Below the pieces are notes generated by a model. The model saw only the letters and a program-made list of their open reading frames with translations. It did not search any database and had not been told where the DNA came from. From Azophilus sp965199705 (GTDB lineage Bacteria; Pseudomonadota; Gammaproteobacteria; Pseudomonadales; Azotimanducaceae), in NCBI GenBank assembly GCA_965199705.1, contig OZ241359.1, positions 2,604,001 to 2,668,000 of the forward strand: a stretch of DNA of 64,000 bases, given 5' to 3'. How positions within the stretch are numbered: the first letter of the stretch is position 1; the number at the start of each line of letters is the position of its first letter. Shown here in pieces: positions 8,377 to 17,008 of the stretch. The translations under genes were made by a program, and so were the position numbers.

Positions 8377-9318
8377 ATGTCAACCGAAGACGCTACACCC
8401 TCAGGCTACGAGCGCCAAGCCATCGACCAGATTCGTCAGTGGAAGCGGGCAAGAGCCGGCGACCCGCCGACAGATCCGGCGCTGGCAATGGAGAGCCTTG
8501 CGCGCGCGGCGCCCGGCGGCCGCTGGCTTGGGCCGATCGTGGCGCCCTTGACCCGCAGCCTGCTTGGCGCCCTGAACAATGTGGCCCAGTGGTCCGTGCC
8601 TTCTCAATCCATCTATCAGCAGTTCCGGCAGGCCGGCCTGGAAGTCGAGAACCACGCGGACCTGGCCAGGCTTGATCTGGCCGACATTGACCGGGTCGCA
8701 GGCAGGCGGCTGGACGCCAGGTATCGGCTGATCGCCTCTGCCGAAGGCATGGCGACAGGTGTGGCCGGCCTGCCGGGCCTGATTGCCGACCTGCCGCTCA
8801 CCCTGAGCATTGGCCTGCGCGCCATCGGCGAATACGCAAGCTACTACGGATTCGACCTGTCGCAGCCCGAGGAGCGTCTCTATGCCTTGAACATCCTCAG
8901 CCTTGCTTCCGGAAGAGCACCCGTCAATCGGATGCAGGCCATGACCCAGCTGGTTCTCATGGGCCGGCAGCTGGCGGCAGGGCGCAGCCTGACGCAACTC
9001 GCCGAGCACACATTCGTGCGCCTGGCGACGATGACCGCCAAGGCGGTGGGAATTCGCCTGACACAGCGCAAACTGACTCAGATCCTGCCGATCATCGGCG
9101 GCCTTGCAGGCGCCGCCACCAACTATCGCTACATCGGCCAGATCTGCGAAGCGGCGCGGCATCTGTACCGAGAGCGGTTTCTGGCGGCCAGATATGGTCC
9201 GCAAGTGATTGCCGACGCTGCGCCGGAACCCGGCGCCTTCGAGGTGGCAGAAAATGGCGAACTCAGGCTTCTTGACGCCAGGAATCCAGAATCAGATCAG
9301 AATCCACCTCGGAAGTGA
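8377..9318 (+). CDS. EcsC family protein
   Basis: 313 residues from the ATG at 8377; another ATG at 8323 would add 18 residues. The central part (GMATGVAGLPGLIADLPLTL, then IGEYASYYGFDL and a later ILPIIGG glycine-rich segment) matches the EcsC domain, named after a Bacillus gene beside an ABC exporter; its molecular role is unclear. It has hydrophobic stretches but no signal peptide. Its last 56 bp overlap the end of aroB on the opposite strand, an unusually deep tail-to-tail overlap. Confidence 0.82.
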   Translation: MSTEDATPSGYERQAIDQIRQWKRARAGDPPTDPALAMESLARAAPGGRWLGPIVAPLTRSLLGALNNVAQWSVPSQSIYQQFRQAGLEVENHADLARLDLADIDRVAGRRLDARYRLIASAEGMATGVAGLPGLIADLPLTLSIGLRAIGEYASYYGFDLSQPEERLYALNILSLASGRAPVNRMQAMTQLVLMGRQLAAGRSLTQLAEHTFVRLATMTAKAVGIRLTQRKLTQILPIIGGLAGAATNYRYIGQICEAARHLYRERFLAARYGPQVIADAAPEPGAFEVAENGELRLLDARNPESDQNPPRK

Positions 9319-10339
9319 TTCGCACCCTGCCCAGACGCTCGGGCAATACCAGCCGCAAGTGGCCATCCACGTTTTTCTTGTCCATCTGCATGGCCGCCAG
9401 CAGAGCCTGGCTGTCGAGGCCCGCCGGCGCCTGAACGGGCAGGTGCAAGGTCTGTAGAAGACCCTTGATGGCATCGCGCACTGCCGTATCGCACAGGCCG
9501 TGCCGGGCGCCGCAGTCGGCTGCCAGCACCATGCCGATTGCCACGGCCTCTCCGTGCAGCAGGCGCTGATAACCGGTCACGGTCTCCAGAGCATGCGCGT
9601 AGGTGTGGCCGAAGTTGAGAATGGCCCGCTGGCCGCTCTCGCGTTCATCCGCCGCCACGACCTCGGCCTTGATACGGCAGGACTTCTCGATGGCCTCCAC
9701 CAGCGCCGACGCGTCGCGCCGACTCAGTGCATCGGCGTTGGCTTGCAGCCAATCGAAGAACTCGGCCCGGCGAATCACCCCGTACTTGACCACTTCCGCA
9801 AGCCCCGCCCGATATTCACGATCCGGCAGGCTGGCCAGCAGACTCGTGTCAATCAACACACAACGCGGCTGGTGAAAGGCGCCGATCATGTTCTTGCCGT
9901 CTGGATGGTTGACGCCCGTCTTGCCACCAACGGATGAATCCACCTGCGAGAGCAGGGTGGTGGGCGCCTGAATGAAGGCCACCCCTCTGGCAAAGGCGGC
10001 GGCTGCAAAGCCGGCAATGTCGCCGACCACGCCACCACCGAGGGCGATCAGGGCGGTGCTGCGATTGTGGCGTCTGTGCATGAGTTCATCGAGTATCCGG
10101 CGCCATGAATCCAGGGTCTTGAACGCCTCGCCATCCGGCAGCTCGATCACATCCGGCTGATGGCCAGTGAGTCCGCGCAGGAGGTGCGGCAGATAAAGTG
10201 GCCCGACGGTCGAATTGGTGACAATCATCACCTGAGCGCCGGGAATGTAGGGGTTCAGCAGGCCGGGTTCGGCGAGCAGACCAGCGCCGATGAAGATGGG
10301 ATAGCTGCGCTCGCCGAGATCAACTGTCAGACGCTTCAT
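9263..10339 (-). CDS. aroB: 3-dehydroquinate synthase
   Basis: 358 residues from the ATG at 10339, which has AAGGA seven bases upstream; the TTG two codons earlier is unlikely. It cyclises DAHP to 3-dehydroquinate using NAD and a divalent metal. The NAD site is GGGVVGDIAGFAA, followed by the substrate-binding loop QVDSSVGGKTGVNHP, and the metal ligand region includes NFGHTYAHALE. It lies 22 bp downstream of aroK, the classic shikimate pair. The 3' end overlaps the EcsC gene by 56 bp. Confidence 0.97.
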   Translation of the reverse strand: MKRLTVDLGERSYPIFIGAGLLAEPGLLNPYIPGAQVMIVTNSTVGPLYLPHLLRGLTGHQPDVIELPDGEAFKTLDSWRRILDELMHRRHNRSTALIALGGGVVGDIAGFAAAAFARGVAFIQAPTTLLSQVDSSVGGKTGVNHPDGKNMIGAFHQPRCVLIDTSLLASLPDREYRAGLAEVVKYGVIRRAEFFDWLQANADALSRRDASALVEAIEKSCRIKAEVVAADERESGQRAILNFGHTYAHALETVTGYQRLLHGEAVAIGMVLAADCGARHGLCDTAVRDAIKGLLQTLHLPVQAPAGLDSQALLAAMQMDKKNVDGHLRLVLPERLGRVRITSEVDSDLILDSWRQEA

Positions 10340-10361
10340 GGTCAATTCCTTGCGAAGGCAT

Positions 10362-10886
10362 TCATCGAATCACCTTGTCGAGCCGCAATTGTTGTTCGAT
10401 CCGGGCCGCAAGGCGCCTGGCCCCGCAGCCGGATTCGAAACGATAGTCCGCTAGCTGCCGATACAGCGGCAAGCGGGCGCGCAGCAGTTTCTCCATCACG
10501 GCGCGACGGTCCTGGCCCTGCAACAGGGGACGCTCGCGGTCGGCTTCAGTGCGCTCAAGCATCGTCTCCAGGGGACAATCGAGGTGCACGACACAGCCTC
10601 GGGCGCCCAAGGCCCGACGATTGGCTGGTCGCATGATCGCGCCGCCGCCGGTGGCAAGCACGATCTCCGATTGCCCGGTGAGTTCCTCGATAACGGTTTC
10701 TTCCCGCATCCGAAACCCGGATTCGCCCTCCTGGTCGAATATCCAGGCAATCGGCACGCCGGCCCTGGACTCAATGACCTCGTCAGAGTCGAAGAACACG
10801 CGCCCCAGGGCTTCGGCCAGATGCCGGCCAACAGTGGTCTTGCCTGTCGCCATCGCGCCGATGAAAAAGATATTCTGTTGCTTCAT
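10362..10886 (-). CDS. aroK: Shikimate kinase
   Basis: 174 residues from the ATG at 10886; AAAGGG lies just upstream. It phosphorylates the 3-hydroxyl of shikimate with ATP. The P-loop is GAMATGKTT, the shikimate-binding residues lie in FDSDEVIE and ATGGGAI, and the lid arginines are in ERPLL. Directly upstream of aroB in one operon. The open frame before the ATG is spacer. Confidence 0.96.
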   Translation of the reverse strand: MKQQNIFFIGAMATGKTTVGRHLAEALGRVFFDSDEVIESRAGVPIAWIFDQEGESGFRMREETVIEELTGQSEIVLATGGGAIMRPANRRALGARGCVVHLDCPLETMLERTEADRERPLLQGQDRRAVMEKLLRARLPLYRQLADYRFESGCGARRLAARIEQQLRLDKVIR

Positions 10887-10982
10887 CGCCCTTTGTCTAT
10901 TGCCCGGACCGGGTCCCGGGCTGGTTGTGGCCTGGTAGCAGCTTGTCTTTCGTTGCCTTGTCCAGGAAAGGTAGCCCAAGCG

Positions 10983-11885
10983 TCAGGGACGATTGGCACA
11001 TGCCGCGCCATGCGCCGTCGCCAAACGCGCATCCTTCTGCTGCCAGAGCGATTCAGCGAACGCTGCCAGGTGATGCCGGTGTACATCCCCGCCAGCTGTC
11101 CAGAGACCGGCGTCCAGCTCGATTACCTTGATGCTGACCTGCACACTGGGACAGCGGCCCTGAAGGAATTCAAGAAAACTCGGCGGGCCTTCAGGATAGT
11201 AGATGGTCACGTCCACCAGTTGCCGCAATTCTTCGCGCAGGCCCTGAAGCACATAGCCGATACCGCCCACCTTGGGGTTGAGCAGATGCTGAAACCGGCC
11301 GCGCTGCGCCTGGTGCTTGGCATGCGTAAAGCGCGTGCCTTCGAGAAAGCTCAGCACCGCGGTGGGATGGTTGCGAAAGACAGCGCAGGCCGCGAGCGTG
11401 TCCTGCTTGTCACGCTCGGCCCTCGCCCTGGCCGAACTGCCCCGCCGTTGCCCGGCGCGGCGCACGTACGGAAAGCCGAGCAGCTTCATGGCCAGCCCGG
11501 CTAACGGCAGAAACACCAGCTGTCGCTTGGTAAAGAACTTGATCATCGGCACAGTATCGCGCAGCGTTGTCTGCAAGATGAGAATATCGGCCCAGGACTG
11601 ATGGTTGGAGACGAGCAGATACCAGGAATCCCGGCTGAGCGTTTGTTCTGGCCATTCGACGCGCACCCGGGTCAATGCCAACGCCCTGATCATCCAGCGG
11701 TTGCCGCTGACCCAGCCATCAACGACCCGGTCCATGCGTCTGCTCATGGCCGAGCGCCAGCGCCGTGGTAGCGGCAGGCGCGCGACCCACATCGCGTACA
11801 GGCAAAGACACACCACAACCGTGTTGACGGCAATGCAGGCCATGGCCGCCAGCGCCTTGCTCCAGGCCAGCAAATCGCGCCACAT
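10983..11885 (-). CDS. 1-acyl-glycerol-3-phosphate acyltransferase-like protein (PlsC superfamily, YihG-like)
   Basis: 300 residues with an N-terminal membrane segment (about residues 12-36). The acyltransferase block I is NHQSWADI (His-x4-Asp catalytic pair) and block III is FLEGTRF. The layout and the long C-terminal half resemble YihG-type accessory acyltransferases rather than the essential PlsC. It probably acylates a lysophospholipid at the inner membrane; acceptor and acyl chain are unknown. It lies 21 bp downstream of the SLC13 gene and shares its strand. Confidence 0.82.
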   Translation of the reverse strand: MWRDLLAWSKALAAMACIAVNTVVVCLCLYAMWVARLPLPRRWRSAMSRRMDRVVDGWVSGNRWMIRALALTRVRVEWPEQTLSRDSWYLLVSNHQSWADILILQTTLRDTVPMIKFFTKRQLVFLPLAGLAMKLLGFPYVRRAGQRRGSSARARAERDKQDTLAACAVFRNHPTAVLSFLEGTRFTHAKHQAQRGRFQHLLNPKVGGIGYVLQGLREELRQLVDVTIYYPEGPPSFLEFLQGRCPSVQVSIKVIELDAGLWTAGGDVHRHHLAAFAESLWQQKDARLATAHGAACANRP

Positions 11886-11906
11886 GCGTCTGTCCGCGCC
11901 GGACCG

Positions 11907-13286
11907 CTACGCGATCAGCCAGTAGCACATGGCCGAGATCACCGCTGCGCCAATCAGGTTCAGTGCGAACCCTTCGCGCATCATCGTGGCAATGGAAACG
12001 CGGCCAGTGCCAAATACGATCACATTCGGCGCTGTCGCCACCGGCAGCATGAAGGCGCAGGAGGCGGAGAGCGCAGCCGGCACCATCAAGAGCGCCGGCT
12101 CCAGGTCTGCGCCGATGGCGGCGGCGGCCAGAATCGGCATCAACAAGGTCGTGGTGGCCGTGTTGCTGGTGGTCTCGGTCAGGAAGGTGACGCAGAGGCA
12201 GATCACCGCCAACAGCAGCAGGATCGGCCAGCCGGCAATCCCGCCGAGCGCAGCACCGATGCTGTCGCTCAACCCGGAAGCGCCGAAAGCGGCAGCGATT
12301 GCAAGCCCGGAGCCGAACAGGATCAACATGCCCCAGGGAATATCGGAAGCGGTCTCCCAGGTCAGCAGGCGGCCGCCCTTGCCGTCCGGCAGGACGAACA
12401 GCAACACCACCGCCAACAGAGCAACTATGGCGTCGTTGGAATAGGGCAGATTGAACCAGTCTGTCCAGCCGCCAAACGGTTCGTTGCGCGTAATCCAGGC
12501 GAGCGCCGTCAGCCCGAATACGGACGCTACCCGGATTTCCGACGGCGTCCAGGCGCCGACTTCCGGCAGCAGCACCTGACCGCGCCAGGTCAGGCGTCGG
12601 GTGAGCCAGAAGGCGACAATCGGCAGCAGCGCCAGCACGACGGGCACGGCAAAGCCCATCCATTGCAGAAAGCTGAAGTCGGATCCGGTGACTTCGCCAT
12701 AAACGCCCATGAACACCACATTGGGCGGCGTTCCGATCGGCGTGCCGATGCCGCCGACACTGGCCGCGTAGGCCACGCCAAGCAGCAGGGGCCGGGCCAG
12801 ATCAGAATCCTCGGAGCGCTCCAGCACTGCCAGCGCCACCGGCAACAGCATCAGCGTTGTGGCCGTGTTGGAAATCCACATGCTCATCAGCGCAGACGCC
12901 ACCATGAACCCGAACACCAGACGCCGGCTACTGCCGCCGCCGAAGCCGCGCACCATGGCAAGCGCCATGCGCCGGTGGGCCCCGCTCTGCTCCAGCGCCC
13001 GCGCCAGGATGAATCCACCGAGCAGCAACAGCACGACCTTGTCACCGTAGGCGGCGCCGACCTCCTTCGGCGTCAGAACGCCCAGAAGCGGCAGCAACGC
13101 CAGCGGCAGGAGTGCGGTAACCGGAATCGGCACAGGCTCGAAAACCCACCAGACCACGCACCAGACAGTCACAGCCAGGGTGACGACTGCCGCCGGCGCC
13201 ATGGCGGTCTGCGACATGACGACACCGATCAGAAATGCCAGAATGGGCCCGGCCGGACCCGCAAGTGTTTTCAAACGCGCCCCCAT
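11907..13286 (-). CDS. SLC13/DASS family sodium-coupled anion symporter
   Basis: 459 residues from the ATG at 13286, with 11-12 membrane segments. The two Ser-Asn-Thr substrate/sodium motifs of the family are present as ISNTATTLMLLP and TSNTATTTLLMP. The companion loops GGIGTPIGTPPN and PVATAPNVIVFG also match. Members import di- and tricarboxylates or sulfate with sodium. By similarity a C4-dicarboxylate substrate is likely but not proven. The frame extends upstream into sbcB sequence on the other strand, so the ATG at 13286 is chosen because conserved sequence begins there. Confidence 0.9.
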   Translation of the reverse strand: MGARLKTLAGPAGPILAFLIGVVMSQTAMAPAAVVTLAVTVWCVVWWVFEPVPIPVTALLPLALLPLLGVLTPKEVGAAYGDKVVLLLLGGFILARALEQSGAHRRMALAMVRGFGGGSSRRLVFGFMVASALMSMWISNTATTLMLLPVALAVLERSEDSDLARPLLLGVAYAASVGGIGTPIGTPPNVVFMGVYGEVTGSDFSFLQWMGFAVPVVLALLPIVAFWLTRRLTWRGQVLLPEVGAWTPSEIRVASVFGLTALAWITRNEPFGGWTDWFNLPYSNDAIVALLAVVLLFVLPDGKGGRLLTWETASDIPWGMLILFGSGLAIAAAFGASGLSDSIGAALGGIAGWPILLLLAVICLCVTFLTETTSNTATTTLLMPILAAAAIGADLEPALLMVPAALSASCAFMLPVATAPNVIVFGTGRVSIATMMREGFALNLIGAAVISAMCYWLIA

Positions 13287-13300
13287 GTCGGCAATATCGC

Positions 13301-14794
13301 ATGGTCGGCATTGGCTATTCAACGCAGCCTCCCGACACAGGACAGGCCTTGACGAAAAGCATCTACTGGTACGATCTGGAAACGACCGGAACCAGCCCGG
13401 CATGGGATCGTATCGTCCAGTTTGCCGGCCTGCGCACCTCGTCTGATCTGAAGGAAGTGTCAGACGAGTACGAGACCCGCATTCAGTTGTCGGATGAAAC
13501 ACTGATTCATCCGGCAGCGGCGGCAGTGCACGGCTTCACCCATGCTGCGTGTGCCCGAGGCTTGACCGAATGGCAGGCGATGCAGGAAATCATGGCGCGC
13601 TTTGCCGCGCCCGGCACCTGCGTGGCCGGATTCAACTCCGTGCGATTCGACGACGAGTTCATCCGCTACGGTCTCTATCGCAACCTGATGGACCCCTACG
13701 CCAGGGAGTGGCAAAACGGCAATTCCCGATGGGACATTCTGGATCTGGCCCGGGCCACGCGAGCGCTGCGACCGGAAGGCATCAATTGGCCAACCGACGC
13801 TGAGGGATTGCCGCGTATGCGCCTGGAACAGCTGGCCGAAGCCAACGGACTGACGCATCCGGAACCGCACCAGGCGCTCTCGGACGTTCGCGCCACAGTG
13901 GCGCTCGCCGGTCTGATCCGGGACCGCCAACCCCGGCTCTACAACTATGCCTTCCAGCTACGATCGAAGAAGCAGGTCGAGGCCCTGTTGATGCCGCTTG
14001 CGCACAAGCCGTTGGCGCATGTATCCGGGCGCCTGCCGCGCGCCCGTTATCACCTGGCGCCAGTGATATCTATCGGCCGGCATCCAGAGATACCGAACTC
14101 GGTCATCGTCGCAAACCTCTGCGACGATCCGGAGCCTCTGCTCTGCGAACCAGCCGAGGCGCTGCGCGAAGCCCTGTTCGCCACGGGCGATGACGCCAAT
14201 GCCCTGCGCCCGCCACTTAAGGAGATTCGACTGAACCGCTGTCCCTTCCTGGCGCCGATCGAAACCATTCGGCCAGTGGATGCAGAGCGGCTGGAGATTG
14301 ATCTCGACGCCGTTGCCGCCAGCGCGAAGAAGCTCCGGGAGGCCCTGCCCGAACTCGCCGCCAAGGTGCGTCAGATTTATGCGAACCGGCCTTTTGCGCC
14401 TGCCGCGGACGTGGAGGGCGATCTCTACCGGGGATTTGTCAGCGACAGGGATCGTCGGGCCTGCGACAGCGTACAACAGGCGCTGCACGCTGGCCGCTGG
14501 CAAGACCCGGACTTTCAGGATCCGAGGCTTCCCCCGCTGGCCTTCCGCCTGAAGGCGCGCCAATGCCCGGAACTGCTGTCAGACATCGAGCGGGAAACCT
14601 GGCGCGCCTGGGTGCGACGCAGGCTCAGCGCCCCGGAAGCGCCCTGGATGACCCTGCAGAAGGTGAGCCATAGTCTGGCGGAAACCCCAGCCGATACCCA
14701 GAAGGCGCAGGAACGCCTCGACGCCATTCGCGCGCACTTGCATCACACCGCAGCGCGCTATGGCTGCGACCTGCCTGAACCAGCCGTGACATAG
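13301..14794 (+). CDS. sbcB: Exodeoxyribonuclease I
   Basis: 497 residues from the ATG at 13301. A TTG at 13349, preceded by AGGACAGG, would start one residue before the conserved KSIYWYDLETTG and leave more room for a divergent promoter; both are possible. It is a 3'-5' single-strand exonuclease used in recombination and mismatch repair. The DEDD nuclease residues are in YDLETTG, GFNSVRFDDEF and HQALSDV. The SH3-like and C-terminal helical domains follow, giving the normal family length. It is divergent from the SLC13 gene with only 14 bp between the ATGs. Confidence 0.94.
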   Translation: MVGIGYSTQPPDTGQALTKSIYWYDLETTGTSPAWDRIVQFAGLRTSSDLKEVSDEYETRIQLSDETLIHPAAAAVHGFTHAACARGLTEWQAMQEIMARFAAPGTCVAGFNSVRFDDEFIRYGLYRNLMDPYAREWQNGNSRWDILDLARATRALRPEGINWPTDAEGLPRMRLEQLAEANGLTHPEPHQALSDVRATVALAGLIRDRQPRLYNYAFQLRSKKQVEALLMPLAHKPLAHVSGRLPRARYHLAPVISIGRHPEIPNSVIVANLCDDPEPLLCEPAEALREALFATGDDANALRPPLKEIRLNRCPFLAPIETIRPVDAERLEIDLDAVAASAKKLREALPELAAKVRQIYANRPFAPAADVEGDLYRGFVSDRDRRACDSVQQALHAGRWQDPDFQDPRLPPLAFRLKARQCPELLSDIERETWRAWVRRRLSAPEAPWMTLQKVSHSLAETPADTQKAQERLDAIRAHLHHTAARYGCDLPEPAVT

Positions 14795-14795
14795 G

Positions 14796-14820
14796 CCGTA
14801 TATGGCGCCAGGAGGCTGGC
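14796..14820 (+). repeat. Dispersed intergenic repeat, copy 3
   Basis: A CCGTATATGGCGCCAGG core, related to the elements at 2578 and 38317, directly follows the sbcB stop. Flanking GGCC and GGCC could close a stem. The convergent spacer to gmk (14795-14907) holds nothing else recognisable. Confidence 0.35.
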
Positions 14821-14907
14821 CCGCGTTATCAGACGATGGTCTCCGGCTCGAAGCGCACGAGCTTGCGTTCTTCGCTGTTGAACTCCACCCCCTGCACGGT
14901 TCGTGCG

Positions 14908-15510
14908 TCATGACTTCAGGCGCTCCGCCCGCACCACCGCCTCGATGTCGGCGACAGCGCATTCAAACCGATCATTGACAATCCGGTAGTTGAAGTGCTC
15001 GCACTGGGCCATCTCCTGTTGCGCTTCGCGCAGGCGTCCGGCGATGGTCTCCGGGCTGTCCTGTCCCCGCTGGCGCAGTCGATCTTCCAGGGCGGCCAGG
15101 GACGGCGGCAGGATGAAGATGCCGATGCTTTCCACCAGCTTGCTGCGAATCTGGGCGGCGCCTTGCCAGTCGATCTCAAGGATCAGGTCGCGCCCGCCGG
15201 CACGCGCTTCGGCAAGGCTCTGCAACGAAGTGCCGTAGCGATGGCCGAACACTTCGGCGTGCTCCAGGAAGGCGTCAGCCTCGATCATGCGCGAAAATAC
15301 CGCTTCGCTCACGAAATGGTAGTTGACGCCATCCCTCTCTGCCGGCCGTCGCGGGCGTGTGGTGTGCGAGATGCACACCGCCAGTTTCTCATCGCGCGCC
15401 AACACCGCATTCACAAGGCTGGTCTTGCCCGCGCCCGAGGGCGCGGCCACAACAAACACCAGGCCCTTGCCGCCTTGCCGCTCCACCCCGTCGCCCCTTG
15501 CCTGACTCAT
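14908..15510 (-). CDS. gmk: Guanylate kinase
   Basis: 200 residues. It phosphorylates GMP to GDP. The P-loop is APSGAGKTS and the GMP-binding segment includes SHTTRPRRPAERDGVNYHFV. The start codon overlaps the thrC stop by four bases (ATGA), giving a thrC-gmk operon, which is an unusual partner. The rpoZ-spoT genes that often follow gmk are absent; sbcB converges from the other side. Confidence 0.96.
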   Translation of the reverse strand: MSQARGDGVERQGGKGLVFVVAAPSGAGKTSLVNAVLARDEKLAVCISHTTRPRRPAERDGVNYHFVSEAVFSRMIEADAFLEHAEVFGHRYGTSLQSLAEARAGGRDLILEIDWQGAAQIRSKLVESIGIFILPPSLAALEDRLRQRGQDSPETIAGRLREAQQEMAQCEHFNYRIVNDRFECAVADIEAVVRAERLKS

Positions 15511-16874
15511 GCGCTTGCAGCCGCGTCGGCCGTGTGCTTGATGGCCGCCTGAACCGCCGCCCGGCTGGCTGGCACGCGCTCAGATCGTTGCGGCATATCA
15601 GCCAGGGCATCCAGGCTCGGATGGGTAACTGGCGCACCGAGCGCTTGCGTTACTGCCTCCGGAAACTTGGCTGGATGCGCGGTAGCCAGGCAAATCACCG
15701 GTTCGTCCAGATCAAGGGCGCTGGCAACGGCTACCCCGACGCCCGTATGCGGATCGCACACGTATCCGGATGCCTGGTGCAGGCCACGGATGGCGGCAAG
15801 CGTTTGCGCATCGCTGGCGGACGCCGCCAGAAAGCCGCTGTTGGCGGGGGGCGGCAACGCAATCGGCTGGCCGGACTGAAATCCCGAGATGAGATCGGAT
15901 ACGCGCGCGGCATCCTCATCCAGGTGATAGTAGAGAAAACGCTCGAAGTTGCTGGCGACCTGAATGTCCATGGCCGGAGACAGGGTAAACCGCACCTGAC
16001 CCTGCTGGTAACGGCCGCTATTGAAGAACCCGGAAAGTATGTCATTTTCGTTGGTGGCGACAATCAGCTTGCGGATCGGGAACCCCATGCGTCTGGCGAG
16101 GTAACCGGCGAACACGTTGCCGAAGTTGCCGGTGGGCACGCAGAAGGAGACCGGTTCCGGATATTGAAGGCTGGCGTAGCCGTAATAGCATGCCTGGGCT
16201 GCGATTCGCGCCCAATTGACGGAATTGACGGCGCCGAGCTTGCGCCTCTGCCTGAATGCAGCGTCGCCGAGCAGGCCCTTCACCAGGGACTGGCAGTCGT
16301 CGAAGCTGCCTTCCACCGCCAGGCAGTGGACGTTGGCGTCCGGCACGGTGGTCATCTGCAATTCCTGAAGTGGGCTGATGCGCCCGTGCGGATACAAGAT
16401 GTGGATGTCGATACCGGCTTGCCCGCACACGCTGGCGATGGCCGCACTGCCGGTATCGCCGCTGGTGGCCCCGAGAATATTCAGATGCTCGCCTGTTTCG
16501 GCAACGATGTCAGCAAACAAACGCCCCAGCAATTGCAGCGCCAGATCCTTGAAGGCCAGCGTCGGGCCGTGAAACAACTCCAGTATCCGCACGTTGCCGG
16601 CGCGAACCAAGGGCACGACCTGAGGGTGGCTGAACCCGGCATAGGCCTGATCCACCAGGCCAGCAAGCCGCGCCGGTGAGATGTCGTCCATGAATTTCGG
16701 CAGCAGGGCCTTGGCAAGGTCGGTGAACGACAGGCCGCGAAGCGCATCCATCTCGGCGCGCACACAAGGGATGCGCTCCGGCACGAACAAGCCGCCATCG
16801 CCGGCCAGACCGTCCATGACGGCCTGCTTGAATGTCAGTGGCGGCGCGCCGCCGCGGGTGCTGAGATAGCGCAT
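15507..16874 (-). CDS. thrC: Threonine synthase
   Basis: 455 residues from the ATG at 16874; the frame continues upstream into insertion-sequence DNA. It converts O-phosphohomoserine to threonine with PLP. The N-terminus MRYLSTRGGAPPLTFKQAV is typical. The PLP lysine lies in HGPTLAFKDLALQ, and the phosphate-binding loop is GATSGDTGSAA. The insertion sequence begins only a few bases upstream of the start codon, where the promoter or a preceding homoserine dehydrogenase gene would normally be. Expression may therefore depend on sequence within or beyond the element. Confidence 0.95.
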   Translation of the reverse strand: MRYLSTRGGAPPLTFKQAVMDGLAGDGGLFVPERIPCVRAEMDALRGLSFTDLAKALLPKFMDDISPARLAGLVDQAYAGFSHPQVVPLVRAGNVRILELFHGPTLAFKDLALQLLGRLFADIVAETGEHLNILGATSGDTGSAAIASVCGQAGIDIHILYPHGRISPLQELQMTTVPDANVHCLAVEGSFDDCQSLVKGLLGDAAFRQRRKLGAVNSVNWARIAAQACYYGYASLQYPEPVSFCVPTGNFGNVFAGYLARRMGFPIRKLIVATNENDILSGFFNSGRYQQGQVRFTLSPAMDIQVASNFERFLYYHLDEDAARVSDLISGFQSGQPIALPPPANSGFLAASASDAQTLAAIRGLHQASGYVCDPHTGVGVAVASALDLDEPVICLATAHPAKFPEAVTQALGAPVTHPSLDALADMPQRSERVPASRAAVQAAIKHTADAAASA

Positions 16875-16925
16875 GGCGGCACAGTGTAGCCCGCATACCC
16901 CGGCAAGTGGTGGCCGGCAGCATTG

Positions 16926-16951
16926 TCCAATGCAAAGTGAGCCTGAACTGG
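16926..16951 (+). repeat. Insertion sequence left end, outer copy
   Basis: TCCAAT plus GCAAAGTGAGCCTGAACTGG. It is repeated almost exactly (one mismatch) 35 bp further in at 16961. Confidence 0.75.
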
Positions 16952-16960
16952 GAATGCGAT

Positions 16961-16986
16961 TCCAACGCAAAGTGAGCCTGAACTGG
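16961..16986 (+). repeat. Insertion sequence left end, inner direct copy
   Basis: TCCAAC plus GCAAAGTGAGCCTGAACTGG, a direct repeat of 16926-16951. The right end has only one copy, so the ends are asymmetric. It may be an extra transposase-binding site or a relic of a partial end duplication. Confidence 0.75.
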
Positions 16987-17008
16987 AAGTGTCGGGGATC
17001 ATCAGGAG

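Noticed and set aside
14821..14907. Open stretch encoding a peptide ending NSEERKLVRFEPETIV between gmk and sbcB (minus strand)
   Set aside because: Only about 28 codons, no proper start or ribosome site, and no family recognised; it could be a relic but cannot be supported.
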